Part shown: piece after piece, positions 23,444-36,904 of the stretch | Layout of the letters: every line of letters begins with the position of its first letter | How positions within the stretch are numbered: position 1 is the stretch's first letter | Source of the DNA: Mycteria americana | Taxonomy: Eukaryota > Chordata > Aves > Ciconiiformes > Ciconiidae | Length of the DNA: 64,000 nt | Direction of reading: 5' to 3' | NCBI RefSeq assembly: GCF_035582795.1 | Contig: NC_134367.1 | Coordinates: 109,230,062 to 109,294,061 of the forward strand | The notes under the pieces: model-generated | Seen by the model: only the letters and a program-made list of their open reading frames with translations | Told to the model about the DNA's origin: nothing | Database searches by the model: none | Program-made: the position numbers and the translations under genes

Positions 23444-26400
23444 AGTCTACCTCAATAAGGGGCTACAAAGATTGAAAATAATACACAACACCAGAAATTA
23501 GGGGAGATCTGGCACTGTTCAATGCTAAAGGCTTGAGAGAAGACATTGGTATGAAGGAAGAGGAGACAGAACTGTGAAGTTCAAAGTCAAGAGGACATTA
23601 ACAATAAAAAGCCATCTAAGTTTTACTTCCATACTGGATGCAACCTCAAGACCTGCTGGAGGAAGAATCACCTCCGTGCATGTAGCCAGTCCTCGCTGTA
23701 TTTCTAGCTCTGTTGTAACGAGACCCGAATTTTTAAAACCAAACAGACGCGTATCAAGTAGGTCCTGCTAATCCAAGAGATGCTCTTGTGCTTTGTGGTT
23801 GCAGATCCCCAGATGGGCGTGCAGATTGTGCTGGTGCCTTTTCAAAGACCCCGGCGTGTGCCCGTGCCCGTCTCTGTGGGCCCGTCCCAGGGGCTAGGGC
23901 AGACCGGGAGAGGCGTCTGTATGGACCCTTTGCATCCTCTGACCACAACCACCAAAATAGCTCTCGGGCCGTCAGCCACAGCCCTGGGGAACGGGGAAGG
24001 TTCTTCAGCTCTCTCCTTGTATTATAGGCCTGGATTAGGCTGATTTAGCCTTATTTTTTTTGTAAATAAGGCACCAGGATCTGCCAGCAACATTCCTCTC
24101 ATTTTATCTGATCTCATAAGAATTATTTTTAGTAAGAACTGGTTTGCCCTGAAAGAAAGCTATTCTCTAAAAAAAGCTTTGTACACTTAAGACATATGGG
24201 ACAGAAGGAAGCCTGCATCTAGCATTACTTTTTTTTCCAGTCACCAGAAAAACCCTGAAATTGCCCTTTTTAGCAAACAGAAAAGATAAATGGGTTGGTT
24301 CTGAATTGAAAATAATAGATACGCCTTGTGCCATTCTTGACAACCTTTTCTGAAGTCTCATTAGCTCACAGAACATGTGCACAACTCCTACCTCTTTTTA
24401 TAAGAAAGTTACACAGGTATAATTCCACCGAAATAACAGGCGAATAGCTGTAGTAGAATGGGAGCTATTTCTGTCGCTTCTCTCACAAAAATTAATTGAA
24501 ATAAATACTTTACAGCAGCAGCAACATCAGCCAGTCCCCCTTTCTGACAAGCTTACAAGCACTGCAGACATTACTTAGGGTCATCATACTCTGTATTTTG
24601 GTACACAGACTTAGTGAATGGCATGCATGATATGCTTACTAAGCTACTTTGGATAAACATGGAAAAAATCTAGTGGTGTAGTTGTGACAGACCAGAATGG
24701 TTTCATGTGCTATGTGATTTGAAGGGAGATTCCTTTGCTGTGTGTCATTTACCTTTTATACATTGCTGTTGCTCAGTATTTCATAACCATTAATTCTTTG
24801 GATGCCCGCACTGAGATTGTTATATACATATATGCATTAAAAAATGAGAACTGTGCATTCTTACGTGATGTCACATTATAGTCCGCAAACAGCTATAGTG
24901 CTCTTTACCATGTTTGGGAACAAAGGGAAAGGGATGCCGACGACATATGTCTCACATTAGAACAATTTCCTTTTCACACTTGGAAAACAGAGCTCTTCTC
25001 TTTTACATACGTTTTATGTACACACGTATAGCCTTGGGATGTCAGGATCCGAGAAAAAAACCTCTCATGTTTCATATGTAAATCAGTGACAGCCGTGGTC
25101 ATGTGCTAAATGATAAATAAGCTGGTGAGGTGACATCAGCAAAAACTGGCGTGAGTTGATTTTTACCTTCATTTCTTAAGCCATGATCCTGCAAGTCATA
25201 AGGATCTTTGAGGAGGCTGGGCTCTGCCACACATGAATTAACTGTTGGTATAAGTGATACAACAGCAAACAGCATCCTAGATCATGAACGGCTTTGGGAA
25301 AAGAATTGTTTGTGTGTCTGTCCGGCGTATAGCACCGGACCTCGCTGATGACTGCCTTTCCTGGCACACCTGTAATGCGCACGCTATGCTTCAGTTACCG
25401 TTAATTCGTTAAATAAGTTGACACCCCGGGGAGAGAATGATGATATTTAGCGTACGATGGGAATTCAGGGTAACGCGGGGTCTGTTCCTCCCTCACATTC
25501 CCCCTGTGGTACTCTGAAACCGCCCTCCGATGCCTCTGTGCCTCTGTTTCTGCCTGCATGGTAATAATTTCCCCCTCCTAGGAAGGCTGAGAGACTGTAA
25601 ATGTTTTTAAGGTGAACGGAGGTCTTTGGTTGCAATTTTCGAAGTAGACGTAGCTATTTTATAAAGCAGGCTGTGACATAGACAATAAAGACAAGGTTCC
25701 CTGTAGCTGAGGTTTTTACGCTCTCCATTTAAGTCACTGTTTTCTAGCTGAAGTACAGTATTACAATATCAGCAAGTACTAACTATGACGGCTGAAAGTT
25801 ACCATGCCGGGTATCCACCTCACCTGAATACTTTTGGATAATTCTAGCCAAAGTAACCCAGGCAAGAAAGAAGGATATCATTTTGCCTTAAAAACGTTCA
25901 CATCCTTTTCTGCAGAAATCCTAGCCCATCCTTACTCCGAAGAAGGAAGGGATCACGAATGCTGCTATCAAGGAGGCACCTTTTGCTGTTCGTATCACGA
26001 GCTTCCCAATTTGGCCAAACCTCTGAAAATTGCTTTGCACTCATTCAGTCAAGAATGGACAGGCTCGGATTAAACTTGCGTGGCGTGACAGAGAGCTGGG
26101 GGGGAGAGCAGGGGGAGCAGCCCTGTGGCGAGGTACCGGGGGTACCTGGAGTACCAGGGACTGGCCCGTGGAGCTTGGAAGCAGGGGAGCCTAGGACGAG
26201 GACTAGGAGAAGGGGCTCCTGGCAGCTGGAATGTGGCAATGGTGAGAACTAAAACATGAAGGAGAAAGAAGACTGAGAAACAGGGGTGGAGACAAGGAGA
26301 TGTAAGGGTAAGAGGGGGAGAAACTGGGACTCTAAGAAGGAAAAGCTAGAGGGACTAGGACCTGAACACTTCAAAGTTGTGTTAAGAGCTGACTCTGTGC

Positions 26401-26680
26401 CTAGCTGTCTTCCTCCCAGAATCTGGAATAGAACCCAGAATTTCTGACTTGCAGTATTTTTCTATTTTTCCTACTGAGATCCACTAAACAAAGTGAATGC
26501 CTTGTCTCCTTGCAGCCCGCACAGAGGATGATACACTTCTACATAGTAAGAGATGTCCGTGGACCTCTGCTTCCATCTGTGGATCTGGAACTCCAGCCCT
26601 TCCAATGAAACAAAGGGAACTAAATGTGGCAACATGTGAAAGGACATCAACTTTCCTTCCTTAAAAAGCTAAGAAATTCT
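23444..26680. other. Intergenic, no gene recognised
   Basis: Mixed composition. The GC-richer patches at 23800-24010 and 26080-26220 give overlapping frames on both strands with low-complexity products, the pattern of non-coding GC-rich DNA. No domain or splice structure was seen. Confidence 0.5.
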
Positions 26681-26682
26681 TT

Positions 26683-26742
26683 TATATATGTGTGTGTGTG
26701 TATGTGTGTGTGTGTGTGTGTGTGAGTGTGTGTATATATAGA
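26683..26742. repeat. TG/TA microsatellite
   Basis: About 60 bp of TATATATG(TG)n with interruptions (TATG, TGAG), ending in TATATATA. It is a plain dinucleotide microsatellite, likely variable in length between individuals. Confidence 0.95.
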
Positions 26743-29700
26743 CATAAACCAGTTTGAAAGGAACTTGTAATGTCAATGCATTCAGAAAATAGGAAATACA
26801 AGATTTTATGTTGACCTTGCAACCCTTGCTTATCTGCTTTGACCACTTCCATTTTTATACAGTCTTTATTTCTGCCACCTCATGCAGAGGTTCCTCCAAG
26901 TCATCTGGTGCAAAAGAATTACTTCAACCTTTTATTATTAGCATTAGTTAAGTAGTTGTGTGGTGGTAGTCCCTAAGTCGGTGGGTGTTGTGTAAGCACA
27001 GAGGAGAGCCAGTCTCTTCATGGCCAACTCTGCAATCTAAAGAATCTGGACTGTAATTCAATAGCTGGAACTTTTCGCAGCAGTGCTCAAATTGAATTCA
27101 ACCAACCCCCAGCTTATCTGACTAGTCTTCTTTCTCTTCCTCCTTTTATTTTTTCTTCACTCCTTAGGCTTTTATTTCTTTTTTGTTTGTTTGTTTCACA
27201 CTTTTTCAATAAAAATGAGAGCATTCTATATTTCTCCATCCCTGTTTTCCTTTCCACCTCCGCTGTTTCTGTGCTTCTTTCCCACAATTAGCTCACTTTT
27301 TTTTTTCCCTTCTTTATTTTTATTTCCCTCTTCTATCACAAGGAATGAAGCATGAGCCTGGATCTTGCATCATCTTTGTAATTATTTGAACCTCTATTAC
27401 GTCTTCAGCCCGCCTCTATAGTCATGAGAGTTAAAACTTGATTTTTTTTTTTTTCATTTTATTTTTTTGATAAAAACTGATTCTCCGCAGCCTTCCAACT
27501 ATGATGTCAGTCTTGTAACATTTGCCTGAGTTTGCTGACATCCTGAAAGAATGCTCTCAAGAGGTGTATTCTCCTGGCTGAAAGGGCCAGCAACGGCACA
27601 TCACAGCCAGTCATTAGCCTGCCCACAGCTGATTATTCTGGGGGTTGGAATGAAGCCCCCCAAGAGGCAAGATCTGGAAACGGCTGGAAGAAAGATTTGC
27701 AGGGGGGGTGAGGGATAAGCAGAAGAAAATCTGAGGAGGAAAAGGAGGAACTTGAGAGCCCAGAGGCAGAAGCAGCAGTAGCCTAGAGGAGAGATTTTCT
27801 CAGCGTGATGAAAAACAGGAAAATAAGTACTGATTAAATTTTAGTTGCAACATAATTCTAATCTACGAACAAACCTCACGGTGATATCAGTATGAGATCC
27901 AGTGATAACCGGAGAGGTTATAATGAAACACGACGGCCTGCCTTCTTTTCTCCTCAGCTCCGCTCTATCATCTTCCTTATCCATCCCTGTTTCCTCTGCC
28001 TGGGCCTGCCCGGTTCCTACAGCAGTTAACAGGGGCTTTGCCGTCGCCCTCAGGAGGAGCACGGTTGGGTCCCGTCTGTGGATTACGGTAAATTGAGGCC
28101 AGCCTTGGCAATGCGCTCATGGAAGGGCCAGTTCCACGTCAGGAAGTAGGGGATGTTTCACGGACGGCGTGAAAGCACTGCGGAGCAATAAAACTCCTGC
28201 CTTCTGGCATCTTACGGAGCAACGTGACAAGAACTGCAGAATCCGCTATTATCCTACCCACAGTTTTCCACTGACCCTAATTATAGTTCTGTTGCTAAAG
28301 CTATGTAATTTGATTTTCAACAGCGCACCAAAAAGGCAGGAGCTCAGCAGTTCCCAGAGCGACTGCACACAGTTTGCTGGACAAATGTATTTTGCTTGTA
28401 GTCAGGGTTGAGGTGAATAATTAATTAAGAAATTAGATGCCTAAACGTTGGGTCTCTGGTTGGACTACAGGACGAGAACTAATACCCGTTAGTTAGGGCT
28501 GGCATGCCTGTATCTTTGAACTCCAGATGTTCGAAGTTGATGACAGCTTTTTACTCTAATGGCAGGTGGTAGATCCAGCGGAGGCCACAGTGTCCTTGCA
28601 CTTTTATTCCAAGTGTAATTCTCAGATCTTCAGAGATAATGAAAGGCCTAAGCACCACTGGTGTGGTGGCACTCGGGCCTCGTGCGTATGACAATAAAAG
28701 CACAAACCTTTTTCTGCTTATCCCCATTATTCCTCCCACTTATTTTTTGCCATTTTGAAAGCAATTTTACAACTCGGTGTCCGTTGGTTGCTCGTCTTCT
28801 GTCCTTTCTGCTCCGACTGCCCAGCTGGTGGCAAAGCAGCATTAGCTGTCACTAGGACCTGGTCTGACGTCAGCGAGCCATTTCGCAGAAGATACTCAGC
28901 AGCATTAGCTGGTAACACAATCAAGACCCATCCAGACAGCACTGCAACTCCTGACACACAGCTGGAAGTCTCCATTTCCTGCTGCCAAGCCCCCAGCTCA
29001 GCCAGTGGCTCTCTCTGGGTTTTTTTTTCCCTTTTTAATGAAGGAAATCTGCAGAACACAGCCTGTCGCTTGAAGTGAGAGAAAAATATTTGTTAGAAAA
29101 GGAAGATGTCGAGTTGTAGCTCCCCAATAAACTATCATTTTACTCACCATGTGAATTCACGTGTGGATCTTAAAGCATTTTGCTCTTCTCTTATTTCTAT
29201 ACGTGTGTGGTTTTGTTTCTTTTGCCGGTCAAGTCCCTAATCTCTTTCTTGCCTAATTTACTGTTGCCACGCAGTTGTCATACGCCGGCGAGCTGCTGCC
29301 TCCCCCCGCGTTGACAGATGAGTATTGCTGTGCTAGCGTCAAAAGCCTCAGCTGCCCCATCCTTCCGAAGGAGGTTTCCACCCGACGGCCGAGCGCACAG
29401 CAGGAAGCCCGTGCTTCCACCTCTGTGGGGGAACTGGTGCAAATCCAGTTGAAAATCCAGTCGAGGTGAATGTAAGTAGACGACCAGGCTTTCCATGAAG
29501 AAACTGAGATGCGACGTACTTTTTTTCTGGCAACGTGGCTTGGGTGGCGATGACCTCCAGCAAAGCAGCAGGGTGGGAAGCCTGGGGCAGCGACTTCTGT
29601 AGCCGCTGCAGCAAAATTCACCACAGCTCATCTCTCAACGTGGAGTAACGCTCCTGGCGGTAGTGGGAATTGGGCATCCTCTGACTGAAGTGAAAAGTGG

Positions 29701-32700
29701 CAAGGGACGTGATTTCAGATTGTTACTGATTTTGTTTTGCTTTCAAAGGCAGCATGATTGAAATTTGGATTCTAATGATCTGCCTTTTTTTCTAAGTAGC
29801 AATGCCTAACTACTTCCCATCGGTGCTTTCCCTAAGATCAGAAGCAAAGCTGTCTCTAACATATATTTTAGATGCCAAGCCAGTCATATAAGAACAGTGA
29901 CCAAGATGAATCAGTTCTATGGTGTTCTCATTCTGTGTTTAATAATAAAATAAACCCAAAAAATACTGATGAAATGCCAAATCCTGCAGGGTGCAGAAAA
30001 TTGCGACTGTTGTCTGGGCTTGCACTCTGACCCCAGCTTACATTTGTCTGCTAAAGCACAGTAAGTACACATGATATTATAGAAACAAACAAAACATAAT
30101 TAAACCAATACATTCAGGCAGATAAAACTAATGAAAGGTTTACCACTTCTCAAAAATCATGTGCTCAATAGAAGACAATCTCTTGAAGTGTGGTATGTGT
30201 TAACATAATACATTTCCATGCTTAGATTTTCAAAACTGCAAAATACAGACATTTATAGGTATGTGTTTCAAATTTAAAATAATCTCTTTGGAAGGAGCAG
30301 ACGGTTTCTTTTTCTGACACACTGAAGGGGAATAATGTTCATTGTTTATGCATTTGCTCAAGCAGTGGAATTTTACATGGCTAAACTTCACTTCATCGGA
30401 TGTATATCAGTTTAAATTAGCTCAAAATCCATCCCAACATTCATTTTTAGATCACAGTCTTCAGAGGAACTGATTTATCAGGATGCCTAAATCCAGATGC
30501 ACTACAAATAAGCCAGGAAAGACAAATAAGCCTCTTGGCATAAAACAAATGAGCTGGGGGAAAAGGAATGTGAAAAAAGAAAGAGCTAAGGGAAAGTAAG
30601 AAAATACCTGCCAGTGGGAAGAATGCAGAGTTTCAAATCTCGGACGCTACCCCACTTGGATTTCCTCATCTTCCACCTTCACTCCAGCCCCTCCTTTTCT
30701 TTCCCTTTTTTTTTCTTTTTTTGACATTGCCTTCTGGACCACCTTTCCTGCTCTCGTCCATCAGCTCTCCACTTTTTCATTTGCATTCCTTTTTAAACCA
30801 CTTCTCTTTGACAAGCCTCATCAACCATTTAGAGCGCCTGAATGAGAGCAGTTCAGAAGCACCAAAAAGCTTTGTGCATGGTCTGATCGATGGTAGCTGC
30901 CTGAGTACACTTTTAGCTCCCAGCAAATACAAAGGAAAACAGAATAAGACCTTCAGAGGAAAGGCAGTCGATAGCAGACCCCTTATCATCCTTCCGTTGG
31001 GTATATCGGTTTGCTGATACTGGAGTTGTGAAGACTTTGTAAAAGAGTATGAGTGACGGAAAACTGAAATGCTTGTTTGATACTGGTGCTGGCAAGAAAC
31101 AGTGGCCAAGTGTTAGAATAACTGCTTTAAGGAGTTTGGGATTGAAGGTAAAATCCTTCCAGGCCGAGACCAGGTCTCCTTAGCTGGGGAGCAGCCCAAG
31201 AGAGAGAAATCCTTCTTCCTGCACAAGCTTTCCTTTAACGGTGGCTAATTAACCTGGTGTTACGTTAAAGAGTTACCGTATTTATCAGGTCTGACTCAGT
31301 TCTTCTTCATCGCTATTTAAGAACACAACAGAGATGACTGTCTTATTTTCATCCTTGTTCATGTAGTTTGGCTTGGATAGAGGGTTAAATGAACTCAGAG
31401 AAGTTAGTTCTCTCAGATCACGTACAAGATACCGTTTTACCAGGTAGCACTGACTGTCTTATACATATATCACCATTATACTCCTCTGTTCTTGATTTTG
31501 CTCCTTTTGTTTCCTATCAGACTCCCTAGAGGCCTTAGTTTGTATTCATTCACTCCCTCAAACGTCTTCCCAGATGCTCAAATCCCACTTCTGTTATTGC
31601 AGTTTCTTTTAAATTCGTCTGGATCCCTTGTGCAGAGTCAGGACTTTACTGTTCCTTAGCTCAGCATTCTCCTGGCTGGACTCCAGCTCAGGTAATTATA
31701 TCCAGGGCTCTCTCAAACTCCTCTCTCTAGCGGCATTTGGAGAAGTTATTCTTCCCTTTCTTTTCCAAACTGCTTTATAACATTGCGGATGCTGAGAACG
31801 GATGGGATGTGTATTTCGGAGAGGCTGTGCATTATGCATTAGGGGTGAACCAACACCTTCCGCAGGGGGACTGAAAGTACTGTCACAGCTTCCTTTCTTT
31901 TTCATTTCAACCCTATTTTAAGTGGACAGTTGTCACACAAAGTAGAAGCTGAAGGACAAAAGTTTGGTCCAGATTAATCTGTTGTTGCTATTCGAACGTG
32001 GAGCCTTCTCCCCCTAATTTACTATTCTGAATCTAGCCTAGATTTGTTCGATAGCTGTTCAGTGGCTTATGTCACTTGAGCCGGTTGTCACAAGATGCTC
32101 ACAAAAATAGATTTCTCACTTATTGGGAGAAATACCAATACAGAGGCTAAAGAGAGAATGAGCATTGCTAGAGGTAATGCCGCTACATCAACCATGAGGC
32201 AAACTACAAAGCAAAAGCAATAGAAAACTTAATTTTGCAATGCCCGTGTTCAATCTACTTGTTAACCAGCAGTTCTCCGATTCTGGTACTTATCCGGTGC
32301 TAGGCCAAAGACAGCTCAGAGTACCCATTCCGATGAAAAAGGATTCAAACAGAATCACAAGGAGTCTGAAACATTTAAGAGAGAGAAAAAATGTTTTCCT
32401 TCTTAACTAAGAAGTATGAACCATAAATTTAGGTAGATTACAGAAAAAGAACTATACAGTAAAAAACAAAATAGAGAACAGCAATTAATCTACTTACTAG
32501 ATGCTGCTCATCTCCTGCAGGATATGAGAAGTGGCTGCAAGTACTTATGCAAGCTCATCTAACTGCTCACTGCAGTGCAGTTCTTCCAAGGCAAAGAAAT
32601 GGATCTTCACACTTCGAGTGAGTAAATTATAATCAATTCTCACTCCCTCACCTTGGAGGAATGCGAGCGGTTGCTATCAGTTAGCGGTAGTTAGCTGTTC

Positions 32701-32858
32701 CCTAGTCTGGGCAGAAGTGCTGCACTCAGGAAAATCTTGGGAAGACAAATGATTCAGGAGAGAGCTATGGCCACAAGAAGTTTAAGAAATGCTTTTCTAA
32801 TCTAAACTTACAGGCTTTATTTTTGCCATGGGCCATCTATCAGAGAAGGATTATCAGA
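26743..32858. other. Intergenic, no gene recognised
   Basis: This stretch has several pyrimidine-rich tracts (27120-27330, 27440-27470, 30690-30722) and a GC-richer patch at 28640-29060 and 29270-29630, where frames open on both strands without recognisable products. Nothing here can be supported as a gene. Confidence 0.5.
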
Positions 32859-32859
32859 G

Positions 32860-32953
32860 AGCAGCCTCGTCTACATGGCCCTGCTTGGAATGGAGGTTGG
32901 ACCAAATTACCTCCAGAGGTCCATTCGAGCCTAAATTATTCTATGGTTATTCT
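32860..32953 (+). mobile_element. CR1 LINE 3'-end fragment
   Basis: The segment CATGGCCCTGCTTGGAATGG, then GGTTGGACCAAATTACCTCCAGAGG, then TCCATTCGAGCCTAAATTATTCTATGGTTATTCT follows the well-known 3' end of chicken-repeat-1 (CR1): 'ggttggactagatgatctccagaggtcccttccaacc...attctatgattct'. It is a diverged, 5'-truncated copy with the 8-base tail repeat reduced to about two imperfect units. No reverse transcriptase sequence is attached. CR1 is the dominant LINE of birds and supports the avian assignment. Confidence 0.8.
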
Positions 32954-34665
32954 CCAGCCTCCATGATGATAGCCTATACCTGGAAAGAAGGCGGTCGTGC
33001 CCGCTCTGCACCCACAGGGGAATTCTTCACACTGGGGGAATTCCTACTAAGGAAAAACAAGACAAGAAATATCTATCTGATGCAAAAGCAATATAGACTA
33101 TATGCAGTATTTTTTGGTTTTCCTTTCCCCTCAAATCTTCCAGGTTTTAAAAGCCTCCGGGTTCAGCTCAGCTTTCATTTAAAAAAAAGAATTTATACCC
33201 AGTTAGGCCATGACTGAACTTGGATCACTTGATGAATTAGGTTCTTCAGAGGGGTGACAACCATCACAGACTTCACCTGATGATGTCTACCTGGCTGAGA
33301 TGGCTTCTGCACTTGTCCCAGAAACGCTGCGGGGAGTGAAGCGAAGAGAGGGGAAAGGAAGGACCAGGGGTCTGTGGAAGCGTACATCTGGAAGTTTAAG
33401 TTCCCCTTACCCTACTGCAGAGTTAAGTTAGCACAGCCCCCGTGCAGTTTTGATGACAGGATTTGGCTGGTGCAAAAATAGCTGGCACCAGGTTCAGCTT
33501 CTTCCTCTTCTGCTAAACAGTCCTTTCATGCAAAAAGAAATGGACCCCACTGTACTCGGTAACATTTTTATCCTCCCTCCCCTGCAGTTCAGTGGTACGT
33601 AAGCAGTAATAAATCCGTATTTAAAGTACTGTTGACTGCTTTAGAACTTCAGCAGTAAAGGAAATAAAGTAAGCACATAAGCACGTAGCCCTTGCGCAGT
33701 TAAACATGGCGTCTACTGCTGGGTATAACTAAAAGCATGGTTGACTAAGGAACTAAATAAAACTGTAATGCACTGCTGTGTGATTGATATCACATGGATT
33801 TTTTTGTAATCTTTGTAAGTGGAAACCAGGAACGGGTGCGCATGTTTGCACAAGACAAATGACAGGAACACACTTATTTTAGCATTCTTACTGCAATCAA
33901 AGCACTAGGGACAAGGAGAGAGTCAAAGTATACAAATATGCTTGAGCACTGGAACTTTTATGAAGAAGAAATATTCACTCTCTAATGATATGCATGTAGA
34001 ATGGATGCAGTTGGCTTACATTATACCAGCTGAGATGGGTCTGATGATGATGATGCTACGACATGAATAGCTAATAAGAAACGTAACTTGTATTATTTCA
34101 TGCTCGTGTATTTTCAAAAGAGGTGATACTAGAATGAAGCCAATTCTACACCTTCGTAACCTTCAGCATCTGTTTTTCTGTTTGAAAACTTCAAACCTCA
34201 AAGAGGTTTTGAGGCCAGCTAGCAGGCAAGTAAATATGCTTTCTCATATCCAATTCAGGATTTTCTTATTAATCATTATAGGTAAAGATCTCTAATGTAA
34301 GAACAGCAACAGTCTAAACCTCCACAGTACCCATCACCCAAATATTTCAAGTACTTTACAAATATTACTAGGTGAATTTGCATTGAACAGTGATATGCAT
34401 CTTACCAAAGAGAAGCAAAAGCACTGCTGCTATGGATCAAATTTTCGAGAGCGTTGCCAGTCTTATTCTCTGTAGGGTCTTTACACACGGGGCAAGCTCA
34501 CCATGGTATAACCCTTACCTTACTTTAGTCACGCAGTAAAAGAGCCTCAGACTTCTCAAATACATTTCTGCAAATGCTGTAACAATCTCCTGTTCTCAAA
34601 AGTCATTAAGACAGCTATGTATTTTCTTTAAAAAAACGTTTTCAGAGAAACAAAGTGAATGCTTG
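32954..34665. other. Intergenic, no gene recognised
   Basis: Ordinary AT-leaning DNA with a short GATGAT run near 34043. No gene, RNA or element recognised. Confidence 0.5.
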
Positions 34666-35900
34666 AACTGCTACTTTACCAGAAAGTCCTTTTTGGCTGC
34701 ACGATTGTGAACGTTTGTAGATGACTGAAAATGTTTTGAGTCAAACTTAAAAAAGAATGTGGAAATAACCATTAGCGAGCCAGAGGTGCCTGTGCAGATC
34801 ATAGAGGATATAGAGAGGGATATTAAGAGAGTGCTGCGATTCAGTTGGGAAAGATCAAAGAGAACCAGATAACAGCCAGGGGACATCAGAGTACCATGAA
34901 AGTTGCTGAGGATGTAGGAAAAGCCTGCGTAGTGCTGTGGGACAGAAGCGAAGTTGAATAAGATATGTATGTGAAGAAAGGTCCCAGGGTGATACAGAAA
35001 ACCAGAGGAGACATCATCATGACAGAGCTGTCTGAGAAAGCCTCACAATGCCACGAGATGCAAGCCTCGGGATGACGATGAAAACCAGAGGAGGCTGAGA
35101 ATTGCTGGGGACACAAAAGGCAGTCAGCTAACTGACTGACTAAAGTCAGCTCACGCAAGGGAATGTTACTGAATCGCATCAAGAAGGGCTACAACTGCTG
35201 GGTAGAGCTACAAGGATGTTTGAAATAATAAAGTCACAGAGTGTCCAGATTTTATGGGGAATAACGCATGCTGCTGGAGATCAGGGACCGATAAAGGTAA
35301 ATGAAGAAGCAATTAGAAATATGCCAAGGAAAACCACATTATATCACGAAACAGAAAAAAATTCATTGCTAGAGAGCATGCGGGAGAATCTGAAAAATGT
35401 TTTCAGCAAAAAGCTCCCCAGCCTCGGGAACCTTCTGGGAGCAGCTGCTGAGCCCGAAGAAGGCTATAGCATGTTAGGGAATGAGAGCGCAACCGTAAGA
35501 TGCCAGAAACAGTGAAGCAGATTGTGAGTTGAATGACAAATGTGTAAACTGCTGGTTGCTATAAAGGGCCACAGTGTCAGGAAATGTTGGAGCCTGCTGT
35601 TCTGCTTCTGGAGGCATCCAGGAAGAATGCAAGTCGAAAGAACACTGTATAGGTTGAATAGCGTCAAGAAACATTGGAGAAGGCCATGAATACCTTTAAG
35701 CCTGTTCAGTGGAGGGATCCAGACTAAGGCAGTGAATTACTGCAGTGGTTAGCTATGCAGCCACATAGAAACCAAGGCAAGGCTGTGATCTCCCAAGGGC
35801 CCAAGATACCAGGAAAAAGCTCAAGAAAGAATGCCGATTGCCAGGGGGACTGAAGAATCCTGCATATAAACTAGGGACAACTGAAAAGCTGTGAGATCTG
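34666..35900. other. Purine-rich stretch of unknown origin
   Basis: Unlike its neighbours this stretch is poor in T on the plus strand. It is rich in AGA, GGAGA and CAG-type strings and opens a 99-residue plus-strand frame at 35216-35515 with a fairly normal amino-acid mix. I recognise no domain in that frame. The skewed composition could mark a decayed coding element or simply a purine-biased intergenic tract, and nothing visible decides between them. Confidence 0.35.
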
Positions 35901-36685
35901 TCAGGAAGCACAGGGTAAGGTCACAGACTGAAACAACTCAGATGTCTGGTTTCACCATTTGACTAATAGAAGAAAGATGTGACCCAAGATAATCCTGCCT
36001 GCTTCTCTTTTGGAGTGCAGAACAGAATCCCTTTCAGTACTGTCTTTAAGCAACGAATGCTTCCTGCTGAACAACCAATGCCATGTATGGAAAATAACTA
36101 TCTATCCTATGTCATTGTATGCGTTTAAACTGGGCCTTGGAAACCACACGAGACTAGGAGAGGAAAATAATCTCTTTGGGACAAGGGAAACTTTTTAAGG
36201 GCTAAGTTGTGCTTAGCTCTGTGTGCTGGCGCAGGGAGCCCTTTTGCCCCTCGCAGCACAGTTACACAGCAGGTAGATATCACTGCTCTCTCATCGTGAG
36301 TTTGTAAAATACTGATAGAGAAAAACAGTATGGAAAATATGTTTTATTCATGCAACATCTAAGTCCAGAGCGCCGGTCCTAAATACAGTAACGTGGCCAA
36401 TGTATTTATAATTCACAGTGCCGGCTGGCTCTGGAGCGATGCCTTGCTGGAGCCTGGGCAGAGCGAGGGCCTCAGCCCCCATCTGGCAACCCGGTTTTGC
36501 TGAAGAGACACTCTATGTGAAACCTGCTCCTTGCTGCATGTCTTCCCGGGGGAACGACCATCGGCACCAGCGCTTCAGCAGCGCATCTCCTCCCTCCCTC
36601 CCTCCCGCACGGCTCAGCCTCAGGAGAGCCTTTCTGCAGCCTGCGTTTGGATGGGGGGGAAGGGGGGAGAAGACAAAGAGTTATT
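35901..36685. other. Intergenic, no gene recognised
   Basis: A GC-richer patch at 36415-36680 includes a CCCTCCCTCCCTCCC run at about 36590-36605. The overlapping short frames look non-coding. Confidence 0.5.
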
Positions 36686-36689
36686 TTTC

Positions 36690-36897
36690 CTAAGACCTGC
36701 TGCGGAAGGTTGAAAGCAGCCAGGTTTCCAAGCTCTTTCCTTTGTTTGCCTTAGGTCTCTCAATTTCTGTATCAGGCTCTGGTTCAGCTTCCATTAGCGC
36801 TTCCTCATCAACATCGTTAACAATGGTTTCCTCACTGAGGGTATCACTAGGATTATACTTACTGCCAGAATCCTCTGGCACAAAATCACTGTCTGAG
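36690..36897 (-). CDS. Exon-like acidic open frame, unknown product
   Basis: On the minus strand an open frame follows a good acceptor-like run, TTATTTCTCTGCTCTGACTCAG, which ends at about 36895. It codes for a serine- and acid-rich segment: SDFVPEDSGSKYNPSD, then TLSEETIVNDVDEEALMEAE, then PEPDTEIERPKANKGKS, and stops at about 36690. The composition is far more protein-like than other frames nearby: clustered D/E/S/P, then a K-rich end. It resembles disordered acidic N-terminal regions of nuclear or transposon-derived proteins. I recognise no family. No donor of good quality is seen before the stop, so it could be a terminal exon, a fragment of a processed copy, or chance. No partner exon was found. 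Confidence 0.25.
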
Positions 36898-36904
36898 TCA
36901 GAGC

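Noticed and set aside
31050-31140. LFDTGA string resembling a retroviral protease active site
   Set aside because: Only about six residues fit. The flanks do not convincingly continue as a protease and there is no neighbouring retroviral sequence. Probably chance.
32828-33217. Plus-strand frame of 129 residues
   Set aside because: It starts in the CR1 3'-end fragment and runs into non-coding DNA. No CR1 protein domain is present in it.
35520-35650. Cysteine-containing stretch recalling a gag zinc knuckle
   Set aside because: The C-x2-C-x4-H-x4-C spacing is not met, and no gag context is visible.
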